Of a DNA stretch of 64,000 nucleotides, positions 53,042 to 62,655 are shown in pieces (positions within the stretch are counted from its first letter, which is position 1; every line of letters begins with the position of its first letter). This DNA comes from Rhodococcus sp. IEGM 1381 (lineage in GTDB: Bacteria; Actinomycetota; Actinomycetes; Mycobacteriales; Mycobacteriaceae), in the NCBI RefSeq assembly GCF_030056795.1, contig NZ_JASHKQ010000007.1, positions 124,001-188,000 on the forward strand, given 5' to 3'. The position numbers and the translations under genes were made by a program. Below the pieces are notes generated by a model. The model worked only from the letters and a program-made list of their open reading frames with translations. It had not been told where the DNA came from and did no database searches.

Positions 53042-53401
53042 TTAAGAACCTACTCCGCGACTGCTGACGCGTGGCCACGTCGGCCCTGCCGCGATCAAAG
53101 CGACGGCAACCCCGCAGAGTATGAGTACCGCAAAGTTGTCTATCGGGATCACCGGGTCACTCGATGTGTACCGCACCTGCTCGTAGAAATAGCTTTGCCC
53201 GAACTGGAACGCCGCCAGCGCAGCGACAACTACCGCGGCCCACCTGTTACGCCATCGGGATGTGAACAGCTCGAACGCAATTACTACTTCAGACGAGGCC
53301 ATCACGGCGAACGCGATCCACAACGATTCCTCGAAAATCGACAACCCCGTCCAGGACACGACAAGGATGACGACGAGCCCGGCCATGATGCACTTCTTCA
53401 T
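53042..53401 (-). CDS. small membrane protein, three helices
   Basis: A 119-residue protein from ATG 53401 with a signal-like first helix (MAGLVVILVVSWTGLSIF) and further segments (LWIAFAVMASSEVVIAFELF, WAAVVVAALAAFQFGQ, FAVLILCGVAVALIAAG). No family is recognised. 52817-53041 and 53402-53755 hold no recognisable gene. Confidence 0.65.
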   Translation of the reverse strand: MKKCIMAGLVVILVVSWTGLSIFEESLWIAFAVMASSEVVIAFELFTSRWRNRWAAVVVAALAAFQFGQSYFYEQVRYTSSDPVIPIDNFAVLILCGVAVALIAAGPTWPRVSSRGVGS

Positions 53402-53755
53402 GAATACCTTCCGATTTCAAACCGCAAGCGGGTACTGAATACGTCCCGTTGCGCTTCTTTGTGGCCGTTTGTGCTGGGCAGCGCGCCTGCTCGCGACACG
53501 TGGTGCATCGGTTTCGGATATCGCGACCGGAGTGACGTCGAGTGGCGGGCTAGTGGTTCCAACGCTCGCACACCGAGGTAGCGGGCGACAGAGTAGTAAC
53601 ACCTACATCGATAGGGACAAGCTGTCGTCGGCGACCACATGCGTCAGCGAGGCACTGCAGCGCACACCCTTGCTGAGGGCTTCTATGCAGCCGGTCGTAT
53701 GCACCTAATGCTGAGCGTGGAGTGTGTAGTCCGGGCACTATTATCGGGACTGACC

Positions 53756-53830
53756 GCAATTCAGCAATTCCTGGTATGCAGAGCTACCAGAAAACATCTG
53801 CATGTACTGTGTTGCAATAGGTTTCGATGA
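53756..53830. repeat. type A island repeat, copy 6 (most diverged)
   Basis: TTCCTGGTATGCAGAGCTAC, then CAGAAAACATCTGCATGTAC, then TGTGTTGCAATAGGTTTCG. The TATGCAG and CTGCATG arms are kept, while the TTACC core has changed to CTACCAGAAA. No gene is evident between it and 54137. Confidence 0.6.
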
Positions 53831-54136
53831 TCCGCGCGTTTTACCGCAGATAACGAGTGGTGTCTGGTGACGCCGACCAGCAGCCTGGCTTGTCGGGCTG
53901 CATCGACGTTGGTGCTGCCGTCTACCCGCAGTGGCGTCGCGGTTCTTCCGGTGGCTTTCCAGGCAACCGTCCGCGCTGGCTGTAATCCCAGGGCCTCCTC
54001 CGGGCCGAACAGGGAAATCGACAATGATTTGTTTTACATCGGTGCTGCCTGTAGAGCGTTGCTACCGATCGTGCCGAATGTCAGACCCTGACAAGTACCC
54101 TCGGATCACGCGGTAACCGCTCTTCGAGGAGGTCAA

Positions 54137-54487
54137 GTGCGACGATACGCAGTCGCTGGCGCGGCACTGGGCGTAGTGACAGTCGACTGCGCGGTTGTCT
54201 TGGTGCTCACTGGCGGACCGACTGCAGGGCAACCGAACGAAAAGGAAGGACCAGCGATGTCGACGAGCGAAAACATTCCTCCCGATCTGCCAGAAGTCAT
54301 GGAAGAACCGGCAATCGACTATCTCGAGGAACCCTGGATCGACGGACCTGAACCAATGACCCGCGAGGAATTCGGGCGAGACTCCAAACCGGACGCAAAC
54401 ACCGTAGACCAGCCTTTTCAACCCATTGGTGAGGAGGGCAGCGCCGGCGGCGGCGAGTCTTCGGTGATAGAACGCACCCCTGAGTAA
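54137..54487 (+). CDS. acidic exported or membrane-anchored small protein
   Basis: A 116-residue protein from GTG 54137 after a strong GAGGAGG site. The N-terminal helix (YAVAGAALGVVTVDCAVVLV) is followed by an acidic, Pro-rich tail (PPDLPEVMEEPAIDYLEEPW) ending near DSKPDANTVD. No family is recognised. A short minus-strand ORF at 54819-54974 carries a similar DSRPDSNTVD segment, so relatives of this protein may be scattered in the island. Confidence 0.6.
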   Translation: MRRYAVAGAALGVVTVDCAVVLVLTGGPTAGQPNEKEGPAMSTSENIPPDLPEVMEEPAIDYLEEPWIDGPEPMTREEFGRDSKPDANTVDQPFQPIGEEGSAGGGESSVIERTPE

Positions 54488-54597
54488 TTCGTCGGTGATG
54501 CGTATACGGTGACGGCAACGAGGGCAGTCCCGATGGATCTGGACCCCTTAGGGAACCTTGACAGCGGCCGCCCGTGCATGCCCCGCGTCGGGGCGTA

Positions 54598-54670
54598 GGC
54601 AATACGACAAGTCTTGATATGCAGGGTTACCAGTAAACCTCCGCATATGCTGTGTGGCAACATGTTTCGT
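54598..54670. repeat. type A island repeat, copy 7
   Basis: GCAATACGACAAGTCTTGAT, then ATGCAGGGTTACCAGTAAAC, then CTCCGCATATGCTGTGTGGC and ATGTTTCG. One of the best-preserved copies, 110 bp after the acidic exported protein gene. Confidence 0.75.
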
Positions 54671-54818
54671 TGATTGGCTGAGGCTGAAACCAGTCGGCGA
54701 TTCCGATGGAGCGAGTTCGACGAACAGGCCTCAAGCTCATGCGCCCGGACTACCTGTTAGCGTTCGCCGTCGAGTTGGTTGTGACGAGCTCCGACGGGCA
54801 CCAGTGCAGCTGGCGTAC

Positions 54819-54974
54819 CTATGGGCCCGAGTTGTACGAGGTCCAGCCTTCGCCCGGATCTGATTCCTCTTCGGGGTCGGTCGCGAGGAATCCGTCGTCG
54901 ACGGTGTTGGAATCGGGTCGCGAGTCCTTGATAAGCCCGGTTCTTGTGACTGGCGTATTCGAATCGCGAGTCAT
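54819..54974 (-). pseudogene. possible remnant related to the acidic exported protein
   Basis: A 51-codon ORF (MTRDSNTPVTRTGLIKDSRP ... EEESDPGEGW). It shares the segment DS(R/K)PD(S/A)NTVD and an acidic tail with the product of 54137-54487. A signal-like stretch (ATAAAVLLAVGLQA) lies just upstream in another frame, so this may be the frameshifted end of a paralog. The rest of 54671-55063 shows nothing else. Confidence 0.3.
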
Positions 54975-55063
54975 CGTCCATGCGCCTGTAGGCCCACGGC
55001 CAGTAATACTGCCGCCGCCGTTGCTGCTGCTGGCTCCGTTACGGGGCGGATGCGAGCTCTCGG

Positions 55064-55477
55064 TCAGTGGGTTGCGATGTGTGCAATTCCTTTCCAGCCC
55101 CAGTAGATTCGATGTTTGGTGATGCGGGTGCCGTCGAGTTCCATGACTTCGACGAGGTCAAGTTGATCACCGGCGGGTGTGTGTCGGGGGTATTCCCAGA
55201 TCAGGCGGTGTCCGTCGAATGCGTAGGTCTCGGAACGGTGGAGCGACCGTAGTTCGTTGTCGTCGGGGCGGCGTCGGGGCGTTTCTTCGAGGAAGTTGTC
55301 CAGGGCGATCCGGCCTTCGACAATTCCGGAGGTCTGGTCGAGAAGTACAGGTACAAGCGGGCTTTCGAGTGTCGCATCGTCTGCGTAGAGTGCCCCGAGG
55401 GCCGGAGCATTGCGTTCGCTGATGCGTTTGTGCCACTCGTGGAAGACGTAGGCGGCTTGTTCTGTGGTTGCGGGCAC
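55064..55477 (-). CDS. SnoaL-like/NTF2-fold protein
   Basis: A 137-residue protein from GTG 55477: AAYVFHEWHKRISERNAPAL, GALYADDATLESPLVPVLLD, LIWEYPRHTPAGDQLDLVEV, MELDGTRITKHRIYWGW. It is clearly paralogous to the product of 31616-32083. Here it follows the ArsR-type gene on the same strand 27 bp downstream, whereas the other pair is divergent. Confidence 0.85.
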   Translation of the reverse strand: MPATTEQAAYVFHEWHKRISERNAPALGALYADDATLESPLVPVLLDQTSGIVEGRIALDNFLEETPRRRPDDNELRSLHRSETYAFDGHRLIWEYPRHTPAGDQLDLVEVMELDGTRITKHRIYWGWKGIAHIATH

Positions 55478-55504
55478 GTCGAATCCTGTTCTGTAGCGGA
55501 GTGG

Positions 55505-56296
55505 TCAGAGGTTCACGAGTCCGAGCAGCGCTTCCAGTGCACGGTGCCCTCGGGGTGTCAGTGAAATTGCACGTTCCCGGGGTTTGCGGGTGATCCATTC
55601 GGCGTCGACGAAGGTCCGGCAGATCTCGGCACCGAGGGTCCCTGCGATGTGGTGGCGTTGCTCGGTCCAGTCGACGCATGCGCGCAGCAGCGGGCGTCGG
55701 GACCGAGACTGCCGTGCGGTCTCGATGTCGACACCGATGGCGTCGAGAACATCGTGTGCTCGCGGGCCCAGTTCGTAGGGGCAGTCGTCGCCGGTGCCTG
55801 CGGACAACGGGTCGGTGTCGGCTCGGCCTGCGTCTGCCCGGCCGTCGGTGCGGACCAGGGCCCGGGATTCGAGCAGAGCCTCGGTGATGCTGACACCGAG
55901 CTTGCCGGCGATGTGGTCGTAGCAGGTTCGGCCTTGGCGCAGAGCGTTGGCGCGGGTGCCTTGGCGCAGGCTGGTGATTTCGTACGGTTCGGCGATCAAT
56001 GCCAGGGACTCGAGTGCGGCGGCGATCTCGGGTCCGGCCAGGGTGTAGTAGCGGTGTCTACCGGTCGCGGCGACCCGCAGCAGGTTCCCGGTGACGAGCT
56101 TCTTGAGGTGACCGGAGGCCGATTGGGCACTTATACCGGCCTCGGTGGCCAGCACGCTGGCGGGCAGTGCACGCCCGTCCGCCAAGGCCATCAGGATTCG
56201 TCCGCGGGCCGGATCGGCGATCAGCACCGCAACGGATGCGACGTCTGCGTCGCCGTACCGGCTAGTGGCCGCGGTGCGGGGACTCGAACTGCTCAT
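55505..56296 (-). CDS. ArsR-type winged-helix regulator
   Basis: A 263-residue protein. It has the HTH VAVLIADPARGRILMALADG, VLATEAGISAQSASGHLKKL and ATGRHRYYTLAGPEIA, then a C-terminal domain with GRTCYDHIAGKLGVSITEAL and RACVDWTEQRHHIAGTLGAEI. It is paralogous to the regulator at 30761-31519. It precedes a SnoaL-like gene in the same operon and is the last gene before the right att site. Confidence 0.88.
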   Translation of the reverse strand: MSSSSPRTAATSRYGDADVASVAVLIADPARGRILMALADGRALPASVLATEAGISAQSASGHLKKLVTGNLLRVAATGRHRYYTLAGPEIAAALESLALIAEPYEITSLRQGTRANALRQGRTCYDHIAGKLGVSITEALLESRALVRTDGRADAGRADTDPLSAGTGDDCPYELGPRAHDVLDAIGVDIETARQSRSRRPLLRACVDWTEQRHHIAGTLGAEICRTFVDAEWITRKPRERAISLTPRGHRALEALLGLVNL

Positions 56297-56509
56297 GCGT
56301 ACAGTCTGCGCCGATGTCAGTTCATCGTCCGGTGAAGTAAGTCGCCGCCAGGCTTCGGAAGTATGTCCACTACTTCACGGCCCAGTGGCTGACCGAATCA
56401 AGCGCCTTCGTCCGCCCAGCTCCATTCGCCAATCCGGTGCCGATTTGCGGACCGCGGCGGACGCGCATGGACGACAGAAAACGCCGCCTTCGACCCAATT
56501 AGGAACGAA

Positions 56510-56662
<153 letters not shown>

Positions 56663-56747
56663 CCGCGCCTCGAAAGGCGCATGCTGAGATTACCCCAGCC
56701 CTACCCCTGAGAGGAAATCGCCTGCTCAGGAGCAAGGCCGGGAAACA

Positions 56748-58196
56748 TCAGCGGTTGTTGCCCTTGCCCGGCCGTTCCCGCTTCTCGCGGATACGCACCG
56801 AGACGCGCACGGGGCTGCCGTCGAAGTTGAACTCTTCACGCAAGCGCCGCTCGATGAAGCGGCGGTAACCGGCCTCGAGGAACCCGGTGGTGAACAGCAC
56901 GAACGTAGGCGGCCTGGTGCTGGCCTGTGTCGCGAACATGATGCGCGGCAGACGTCCGCCACGCATCGGCGGCGGAGTGGCCGCCACGACCTCTTTGAGC
57001 CACGTGTTGAGGCGCCCGGTGGGCACACGCTTGTCCCACGACTCCAGAGCCGTCTCCAGAGCGGGAACCAGCTTCTGCACCGCGCGGCCCGTCTGCGCCG
57101 AGATGTTCACTCGCTGCGCCCACGGCACCCGAGCGAGATCGCGATCGATCTCCTTCTCGAGCTGCTGACGACGATCGTCGTCCACCAGATCCCACTTGTT
57201 GAACGCCAACACCAGCGCGCGGCCGGCGTCGGCGACCATGCTGAGCACGCGCATGTCCTGCTCCGAGATCACCTCGGAGGCATCGAGAAGCAGAATCGCG
57301 ACCTCGGCGGCCTCGATAGCGGACTTCGTGCGCAGCGAAGCATAGAACTCGGCACCACTGGCATGGCTGACGCGCTTGCGCAGGCCGGCAGTATCGACGA
57401 ATCGCCATGTCTTGCCGCCCAATTCGACCAACGAGTCGACAGGGTCGACGGTGGTTCCGGCAACATCGTGCACCACCGAGCGTTCATCTCCCGAGAGCTT
57501 GTTGATCAGCGAGGACTTGCCCACGTTCGGCTTGCCGACCAGAGCGACACGCCTGGGTCCCCCACCGGGGATGCCCTCACGCGGCGTCTCGGGCAGTGCC
57601 TCGAGCACACGGTCAAGCAGATCACCGGTTCCACGGCCGTGGGTGGCCGAAACCGACAGCGGCTCGCCCAGCCCGAGCGACCACAGTGCGGCAACCTCTG
57701 ACTCGGTGCGGCCGTCGTCGACCTTGTTGGCCACCAACAGAACTGGCGTCTTCGACCGGCGCAACACGCGTGCGACAGCCTCGTCCGTCGTCGTCGAACC
57801 GACTCGCGCGTCTACGACCAACAGGATCGCGTCGGCGGTGTTCATCGCCAATTCAGCTTGGCGCGCAACGGATGCCTGCAGACCCTTGGCGTCGGGCTCC
57901 CAACCGCCGGTGTCCTGCACCAGGAAGCGTCGACCACTCCAGTTGGCCTCGTACGACACCCGGTCGCGGGTAACGCCGGGGACGTCCTCGACGACGGCTT
58001 CGCGTCGTCCGATGATGCGGTTGACCAGCGTCGACTTACCGACGTTCGGACGCCCCACAACGGCGAGAGTCGGTACGGCAACGGCGTCTTCGCCGTCTTC
58101 GCCCTCGTTGAGGTCGACGTACTCCCACTCGCCCTCATCACTCCATATTCCGTCGCCCGCGGTTTCCGCTGCGCCGGAGAAGAATTCTTCACTCAC
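56748..58196 (-). CDS. der: ribosome biogenesis GTPase Der
   Basis: A 482-residue protein with two tandem GTPase domains, each with its P-loop (GRPNVGKST near residue 54, GKPNVGKSS near 230), DxxG (DTGG, DTAG) and NKxD (NKVD, NKWD). A KH-like C-terminal domain ends [20 protein letters not shown]. Der acts in maturation of the 50S ribosomal subunit. The acidic N-terminal extension is usual in actinobacteria. The GTG start overlaps the cmk stop. Confidence 0.97.
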   Translation of the reverse strand: MSEEFFSGAAETAGDGIWSDEGEWEYVDLNEGEDGEDAVAVPTLAVVGRPNVGKSTLVNRIIGRREAVVEDVPGVTRDRVSYEANWSGRRFLVQDTGGWEPDAKGLQASVARQAELAMNTADAILLVVDARVGSTTTDEAVARVLRRSKTPVLLVANKVDDGRTESEVAALWSLGLGEPLSVSATHGRGTGDLLDRVLEALPETPREGIPGGGPRRVALVGKPNVGKSSLINKLSGDERSVVHDVAGTTVDPVDSLVELGGKTWRFVDTAGLRKRVSHASGAEFYASLRTKSAIEAAEVAILLLDASEVISEQDMRVLSMVADAGRALVLAFNKWDLVDDDRRQQLEKEIDRDLARVPWAQRVNISAQTGRAVQKLVPALETALESWDKRVPTGRLNTWLKEVVAATPPPMRGGRLPRIMFATQASTRPPTFVLFTTGFLEAGYRRFIERRLREEFNFDGSPVRVSVRIREKRERPGKGNNR

Positions 58197-58876
58197 TGCA
58201 CTGCTCCAGTTCTGTCGTTGACCACGAGCAGCAAGCGCTCCATCACACCGTCGAGATCCAGCTCGCTGGTATCGACCATCACCGAATCCTCGGCGGGACG
58301 AAGCGGTGACACTGCTCTTGTCGAATCTGCATGATCACGGCGTTGCACATCCGCGAGCACGGATTCGTAGTCGTCGCCGCGACCTTGCTCTACGTTCTGC
58401 TTGTTGCGACGTTCCGCCCGCGCTTCCGGGGACGCAGTCAGAAACACCTTCACGTCGGCGTCGGGAAGTACGACGGTGCCGATGTCCCGGCCCTCCACCA
58501 CGATTCGCGCCGACGAGTTCACGAGATCCCGCTGCAGCTGCACCAACAGTTCACGCACTGCAGGCACAGCAGAGACGGCCGAGACGGCCTTGGTGACGGC
58601 ATCGCCGCGGATTTCACCGCTGACGTCCTCACCGTCGAGCAATACGGTCTCGGACTGTGGGTCCTTCCCGATCTCGAGGGGAAGTGCAGCAACAGCTTTC
58701 GCTACTCCGTCTGCATCGGTGGGCTCGACACCCGATCGCAGCACCCACACTGTTGCGACGCGATACATCGCACCGGTGTCGAGGTAGCTCGCTTCGAGTG
58801 CCGACGCGAGCCGACGCGATACCGACGACTTACCGGTGCCCGAAGGCCCGTCCATCGCCACGACGAGCGCACTCAT
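58193..58876 (-). CDS. cmk: cytidylate kinase
   Basis: A 227-residue CMP/dCMP kinase. It has P-loop [51 protein letters not shown] and [13 protein letters not shown]. It supplies CDP/dCDP for nucleic acid and lipid synthesis. The ATG at 58876 directly abuts the rluB stop, and a GTG lies one codon upstream. It is coupled to der in the conserved order rluB - cmk - der. Confidence 0.97.
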   Translation of the reverse strand: MSALVVAMDGPSGTGKSSVSRRLASALEASYLDTGAMYRVATVWVLRSGVEPTDADGVAKAVAALPLEIGKDPQSETVLLDGEDVSGEIRGDAVTKAVSAVSAVPAVRELLVQLQRDLVNSSARIVVEGRDIGTVVLPDADVKVFLTASPEARAERRNKQNVEQGRGDDYESVLADVQRRDHADSTRAVSPLRPAEDSVMVDTSELDLDGVMERLLLVVNDRTGAVQ

Positions 58877-60057
58877 CACAGGCCTACGGATTCGTAGAGC
58901 TTGCCGATCTCGCCGCGGCCGAGAACACGCAGTGTTCCTGGACGCTGATCGCCGAGCACGATGTTGCCGACATCGGTACGCACGAGGCGTCCGACCGGGA
59001 ATCCGACCTTGTCGAACAACCGACGCACGATGTGCTTGCGGCCCTCGTGCAGGGTCACCTTGACGAGTGACTTGCCGTCCGAAATGTCGAGCAACTGGAA
59101 GCCGTCGACCTTGACCGGGCCGTCGTCGAGAGTGACGCCCTCACGCAGCTGCTTGCCGAGTGTGCGGGGAATGGTGCCGAACAGCGTCGCCAAATAGGTC
59201 TTGGAGACCTCGAACGACGGGTGCATCAGGCGGTGAGCAAGGTCACCGTCGTTGGTGAAGAGCAACAGCCCTTCGGTGTCGGCATCGAGGCGGCCGACGT
59301 GGAACAGTCGCTGCCCCGCCTGGACGCGCTCGGAGACGATGTCGCCGACGCACGGGCGTCCGAGATCGTCGGACATGGTGCACTGCCATCCACGCGGCTT
59401 GTTCATCGCGAGATGAACCAGCTCTTCCTTCACCACGACGCGGGTGCCGTCGACGCGGACCACGGCGATGTTCGGATCGATACGGATGCCCTGTTCGGTG
59501 ACGATGCGTCCGTCGACCTCGACGCGGCCGTCGGCGATCAGTTCCTCGGCGGCACGACGCGATGCGACACCGGCCTGTGCGAGCACCTTCTGCAGACGAA
59601 CACCTTCACCGGCAGGCACGTGCTTGCGGGGCGAGGAATCGGTGTGCTGGTGCTTCGCCGGCTTGGCGTTGCTGATCGTGGTCGTCGGAACCTGCTTCTT
59701 CTGCGGCTTCGGCGGCTTGGGACGCGACGGCTTCTTGCGGGGCACCGCGTCGTTGCTGCGGTCGTTGATGCCCGTGTCGACAGGCTTGTAATCGAACGAT
59801 ACGTCCTGCTCGACGCCTCTGCGGGGATCAGGTCGACCTCCGGTTCGGGGGGCTCCTGCGCGGGGTGCTCCGGCTCGGGGTCCTCCGGTTCGAGGTGCAC
59901 CAGTGCGGGGGGCACCGTCACGGGGCGCAGCATCGCGGGTGCGATCTCCGCGGCGTGCGTCACGCGGAGTTTCCGACCTACCTGCGGTCGGCTTCCTGCG
60001 TGGGTCTTGTCTCTTGTTACGGTCCGGTGTGCCATCACGGCGAGCGGGCTTGTTCAC
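58876..60057 (-). CDS. rluB: 23S rRNA pseudouridine synthase (RluB/RsuA family)
   Basis: A 393-residue protein. About 150 residues of disordered, Arg/Gly/Pro-rich tail with repeated APRxGAPR units precede an S4 RNA-binding domain ([20 protein letters not shown]) and the pseudouridine synthase core. The catalytic Asp lies in [18 protein letters not shown], and GRKHIVRRL is the RNA-contact motif. The long basic tail is common in mycobacterial relatives. Confidence 0.92.
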   Translation of the reverse strand: MNKPARRDGTPDRNKRQDPRRKPTAGRSETPRDARRGDRTRDAAPRDGAPRTGAPRTGGPRAGAPRAGAPRTGGRPDPRRGVEQDVSFDYKPVDTGINDRSNDAVPRKKPSRPKPPKPQKKQVPTTTISNAKPAKHQHTDSSPRKHVPAGEGVRLQKVLAQAGVASRRAAEELIADGRVEVDGRIVTEQGIRIDPNIAVVRVDGTRVVVKEELVHLAMNKPRGWQCTMSDDLGRPCVGDIVSERVQAGQRLFHVGRLDADTEGLLLFTNDGDLAHRLMHPSFEVSKTYLATLFGTIPRTLGKQLREGVTLDDGPVKVDGFQLLDISDGKSLVKVTLHEGRKHIVRRLFDKVGFPVGRLVRTDVGNIVLGDQRPGTLRVLGRGEIGKLYESVGL

Positions 60058-60069
60058 TTGTCTTACCTA

Positions 60070-60753
60070 TCAGTCGTCCGAGTCGAGCTCGGCTGCCGGA
60101 TCGGGTTTCGATCCGCGGTTCTTGGTGGAGCGGGTCGTTCTCGGGTCGGTGTCCATGCTGTCACTGATCTCGTCGATCAGGTCCACTCCCGGCAACAGCG
60201 GTGCCAGTTCGGGTAGATCACCGAGAGATGCGAGCCCGAGCCGTTCGAGGAACAGCTCGGTGGTGCAGTACATCGTTCCGTTCGTCTCCGGGTCCGTTCC
60301 TGCTTCGGAGATCAGTCCACGGGCGAGCAACGTACGCATCACTCCATCGACATTGACTCCGCGTACGGCGCTGACTCGTGCGCGGGTCAACGGTTGACGA
60401 TAGGCGATCACGGCCAGGGTTTCCAATGCTGCGCGTGTGAGCTTGGACCGAGCGCCGTCCAGAAGCAGCCGTTCGACATACGGCGCATACGCGGTTCGGG
60501 TGTAGAAACGCCACCCGTCACCGGCATAGCGAAGGTCGATTCCGCTGGTTCGCTCGGTCAGTGCTGCGGCCATCTCGTTCAAGGAGGCGCGCACGCGAGC
60601 GACCGATGCACCCACGGCCGAGGCGAGCTGCTCATCCGAAGCGGGGGTGTCCACGATCAGCAACACAGCTTCCAGCGCCGACGCGAGGGTGGCGTCGTCG
60701 AGCTCCTCGGAATCGTCGACGTCCTCGAGCTCGAGTTCGGGGTCGGCACTCAT
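60070..60753 (-). CDS. scpB: segregation and condensation protein B
   Basis: A 227-residue protein with tandem winged-helix domains: LEAVLLIVDTPASDEQLASA, LTRAALETLAVIAYRQPLTR, ARVSAVRGVNVDGVMRTLLA, and YCTTELFLERLGL near the end. ScpB dimers bind ScpA in the SMC condensin complex. Its ATG overlaps the scpA stop by ATGA. Confidence 0.95.
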   Translation of the reverse strand: MSADPELELEDVDDSEELDDATLASALEAVLLIVDTPASDEQLASAVGASVARVRASLNEMAAALTERTSGIDLRYAGDGWRFYTRTAYAPYVERLLLDGARSKLTRAALETLAVIAYRQPLTRARVSAVRGVNVDGVMRTLLARGLISEAGTDPETNGTMYCTTELFLERLGLASLGDLPELAPLLPGVDLIDEISDSMDTDPRTTRSTKNRGSKPDPAAELDSDD

Positions 60754-61586
60754 GCGTAGTCCTCTTCCGTGACCACGATGGGTCCTTCGTCCTTACCGGT
60801 CCAGCTCACTCGGAGATCGCCGAGCGGCTCCGGTTGCTCGAATGCGACAACCCGTTGCCGGAACAGCTCCAGCAACGCCAGGAATCGCGCGATTATTTCG
60901 ACCTGCACCCCGCAGTCCTGCACCAATTCCGAGAACGACGCCCACTCGTTGAGCCCGCGGCCCTGCAGATTCTCGAGTATCCACTCGGCCTGCTCGGGAA
61001 TCGAGACGGCGTGCTGGTGGATGTGATCGAGCCCTACCTGCGGAATCGGCTTGGGCCGAAAGGCGGCAGCGGCGATGTCTGCGAACCTGGCGGGGTCGAC
61101 GCCGAGCAACACCTCCGGGATCAGATCGGCGTACCTGTCTTCCACCGACACCGATCGTGGATAACGCCGCAGCGCAGCAGCTTCCAGCTCACCGAACAGC
61201 AGTGCGACCTGCTTGTACGCGCGGTACTGCAACAACCGCGCGAACAGGAGATCTCGCACTTCGAGCAACGCCAGATCCTCGGCATCCTCGACGTCACCCG
61301 AAGGCAGCAGACGAGCTGCCTTGAGATCGAGGAGCGTGGCTGCGACGACCAAGAACTCTGTCGTCTGGTCCAGTCCCACATCGGCACCGAGAGACTTGGT
61401 GAACGAGATGAAATCGTCGGTGACGGTGTGCAGCGCCACTTCGGTGACATCCATGCGGCGCTGACTTATCAAGGACAGGAGCAGGTCGAACGGCCCCTCG
61501 AAATTGAGCAAACGAACCCGAAACTTCGACGGATCCGCGTCGGCGGGAACCTCGATAGGGGCCTCGTCGGCAGCGTCGACGGTCAC
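60750..61586 (-). CDS. scpA: segregation and condensation protein A
   Basis: A 278-residue kleisin. The N-terminal SMC-neck-binding helices (FRVRLLNFEGPFDLLLSLIS, ALHTVTDDFISF, TEFLVVAATLLDLKAARLLP) and the C-terminal winged helix (VEIIARFLALLELFRQRVVA) are clear. I chose the GTG at 61586, which overlaps the parA stop by GTGA; the longer open frame reads into parA. Confidence 0.94.
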   Translation of the reverse strand: MTVDAADEAPIEVPADADPSKFRVRLLNFEGPFDLLLSLISQRRMDVTEVALHTVTDDFISFTKSLGADVGLDQTTEFLVVAATLLDLKAARLLPSGDVEDAEDLALLEVRDLLFARLLQYRAYKQVALLFGELEAAALRRYPRSVSVEDRYADLIPEVLLGVDPARFADIAAAAFRPKPIPQVGLDHIHQHAVSIPEQAEWILENLQGRGLNEWASFSELVQDCGVQVEIIARFLALLELFRQRVVAFEQPEPLGDLRVSWTGKDEGPIVVTEEDYA

Positions 61587-62545
61587 GGACCCGACCGGTA
61601 GATCACCTCGCGCGCCAGAGCGCGGTACGCCTGCGCGCCGCCGGATTTCGGCGCCCATGTGGTGATGGGTTCACCGGCCACACTGGTTTCCGGGAACCGA
61701 ACCGTACGAGTGATCACCGTGTCGTAGACGACGTCCCCGAACACCTCGACCACCCGTGTCATCACCTCGCGGGAGTGCAGCGTTCGGGCGTCGAACATCG
61801 TCACCACGATGCCGGCCAGCTTCAGCCGAGGATTGAGGCGATCGCGCACTTTCTCGACGGTGTCGTTGAGCAGTGCCAGGCCACGAAGGCTGAAATACTC
61901 GCACTCCATCGGAATCAGTACTTCGTCGGCGCATGTGAGCGCGTTGACAGTCAACAGACCGAGCGACGGCTGGCAGTCGATGAGCACGTAGTCGTAGCGA
62001 TCCAGAATCGGATGCAGCACTCGCCCGAGCGTCTGTTCGCGGCCCACCTCGGTCACCAGCTGAATCTCCGCGGCCGAGAGGTCGATGTTGCTGGGCATCA
62101 GATCGAGGTTCTCGACGCGAGTCCGCATGATGATGTCGTCTGCGGAGACCTTCGCCTCGACGAGAAGGTTGTAGACCGTGAGATCGAGTTCGTGATGCGC
62201 GACGCCCAAGCCCGCGGACAGAGCGCCCTGCGGGTCGAGGTCCACCAGCAGCACACGACGGCCGTAGCCGGCCAGCGAGGCACCGAGATTGATGGTCGAC
62301 GTCGTCTTGCCGACGCCACCCTTCTGATTGCACATCGCGATGATCTTGGCCGGACCATGACTGGCCAGCGGTTGCGGGTCCGGAACCGACCGCGTTTTTC
62401 GGCCAGTGGGCCCGAGTTCGTTGGGGGCGGGAATGATGTCGCGCGACTCACGACTGGACTCCGGTTGACGCGTATGGAACAACGCGCCGTCGAGATGCGC
62501 ACGATCCGAGGCTGACTCCGCCGCTGGCGGCTGCGGTGTCGACAC
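61583..62545 (-). CDS. parA: ParA-family ATPase
   Basis: A 320-residue protein. A disordered 90-residue N-terminus is followed by the ParA core: deviant Walker A CNQKGGVGKTTSTINLG, LLVDLDPQG, DYVLIDCQPSLG and the PMECEYFSLRGLALL segment. I placed the start at GTG 62545 (VSTPQPPAAES). It is the second ParA-type protein that sits with scpAB in actinobacteria, distinct from the origin-proximal parAB pair. Confidence 0.92.
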   Translation of the reverse strand: MSTPQPPAAESASDRAHLDGALFHTRQPESSRESRDIIPAPNELGPTGRKTRSVPDPQPLASHGPAKIIAMCNQKGGVGKTTSTINLGASLAGYGRRVLLVDLDPQGALSAGLGVAHHELDLTVYNLLVEAKVSADDIIMRTRVENLDLMPSNIDLSAAEIQLVTEVGREQTLGRVLHPILDRYDYVLIDCQPSLGLLTVNALTCADEVLIPMECEYFSLRGLALLNDTVEKVRDRLNPRLKLAGIVVTMFDARTLHSREVMTRVVEVFGDVVYDTVITRTVRFPETSVAGEPITTWAPKSGGAQAYRALAREVIYRSGP

Positions 62546-62655
62546 GTTCCAGCGCTCCCCTGTCCCGTTCGTCTTCGAGTAGTTCACGCAAACGCTACCG
62601 CTTGAGACATCGCCGCTGTCACCGGACACGCTGACAGGCAGCGCTCGACCTCGTG

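Noticed and set aside
25381..54670. Type A repeats as integron attC sites
   Set aside because: The cargo recalls cassette arrays, but the GTTRRRY and RYYYAAC core-site pattern is absent, spacings reach 14 kb and no integron integrase is present. I keep them as an unassigned repeat.
59221..61601. Long plus-strand ORFs opposite rluB and scpAB (59221-60216, 60561-61601)
   Set aside because: They are shadows of housekeeping genes.
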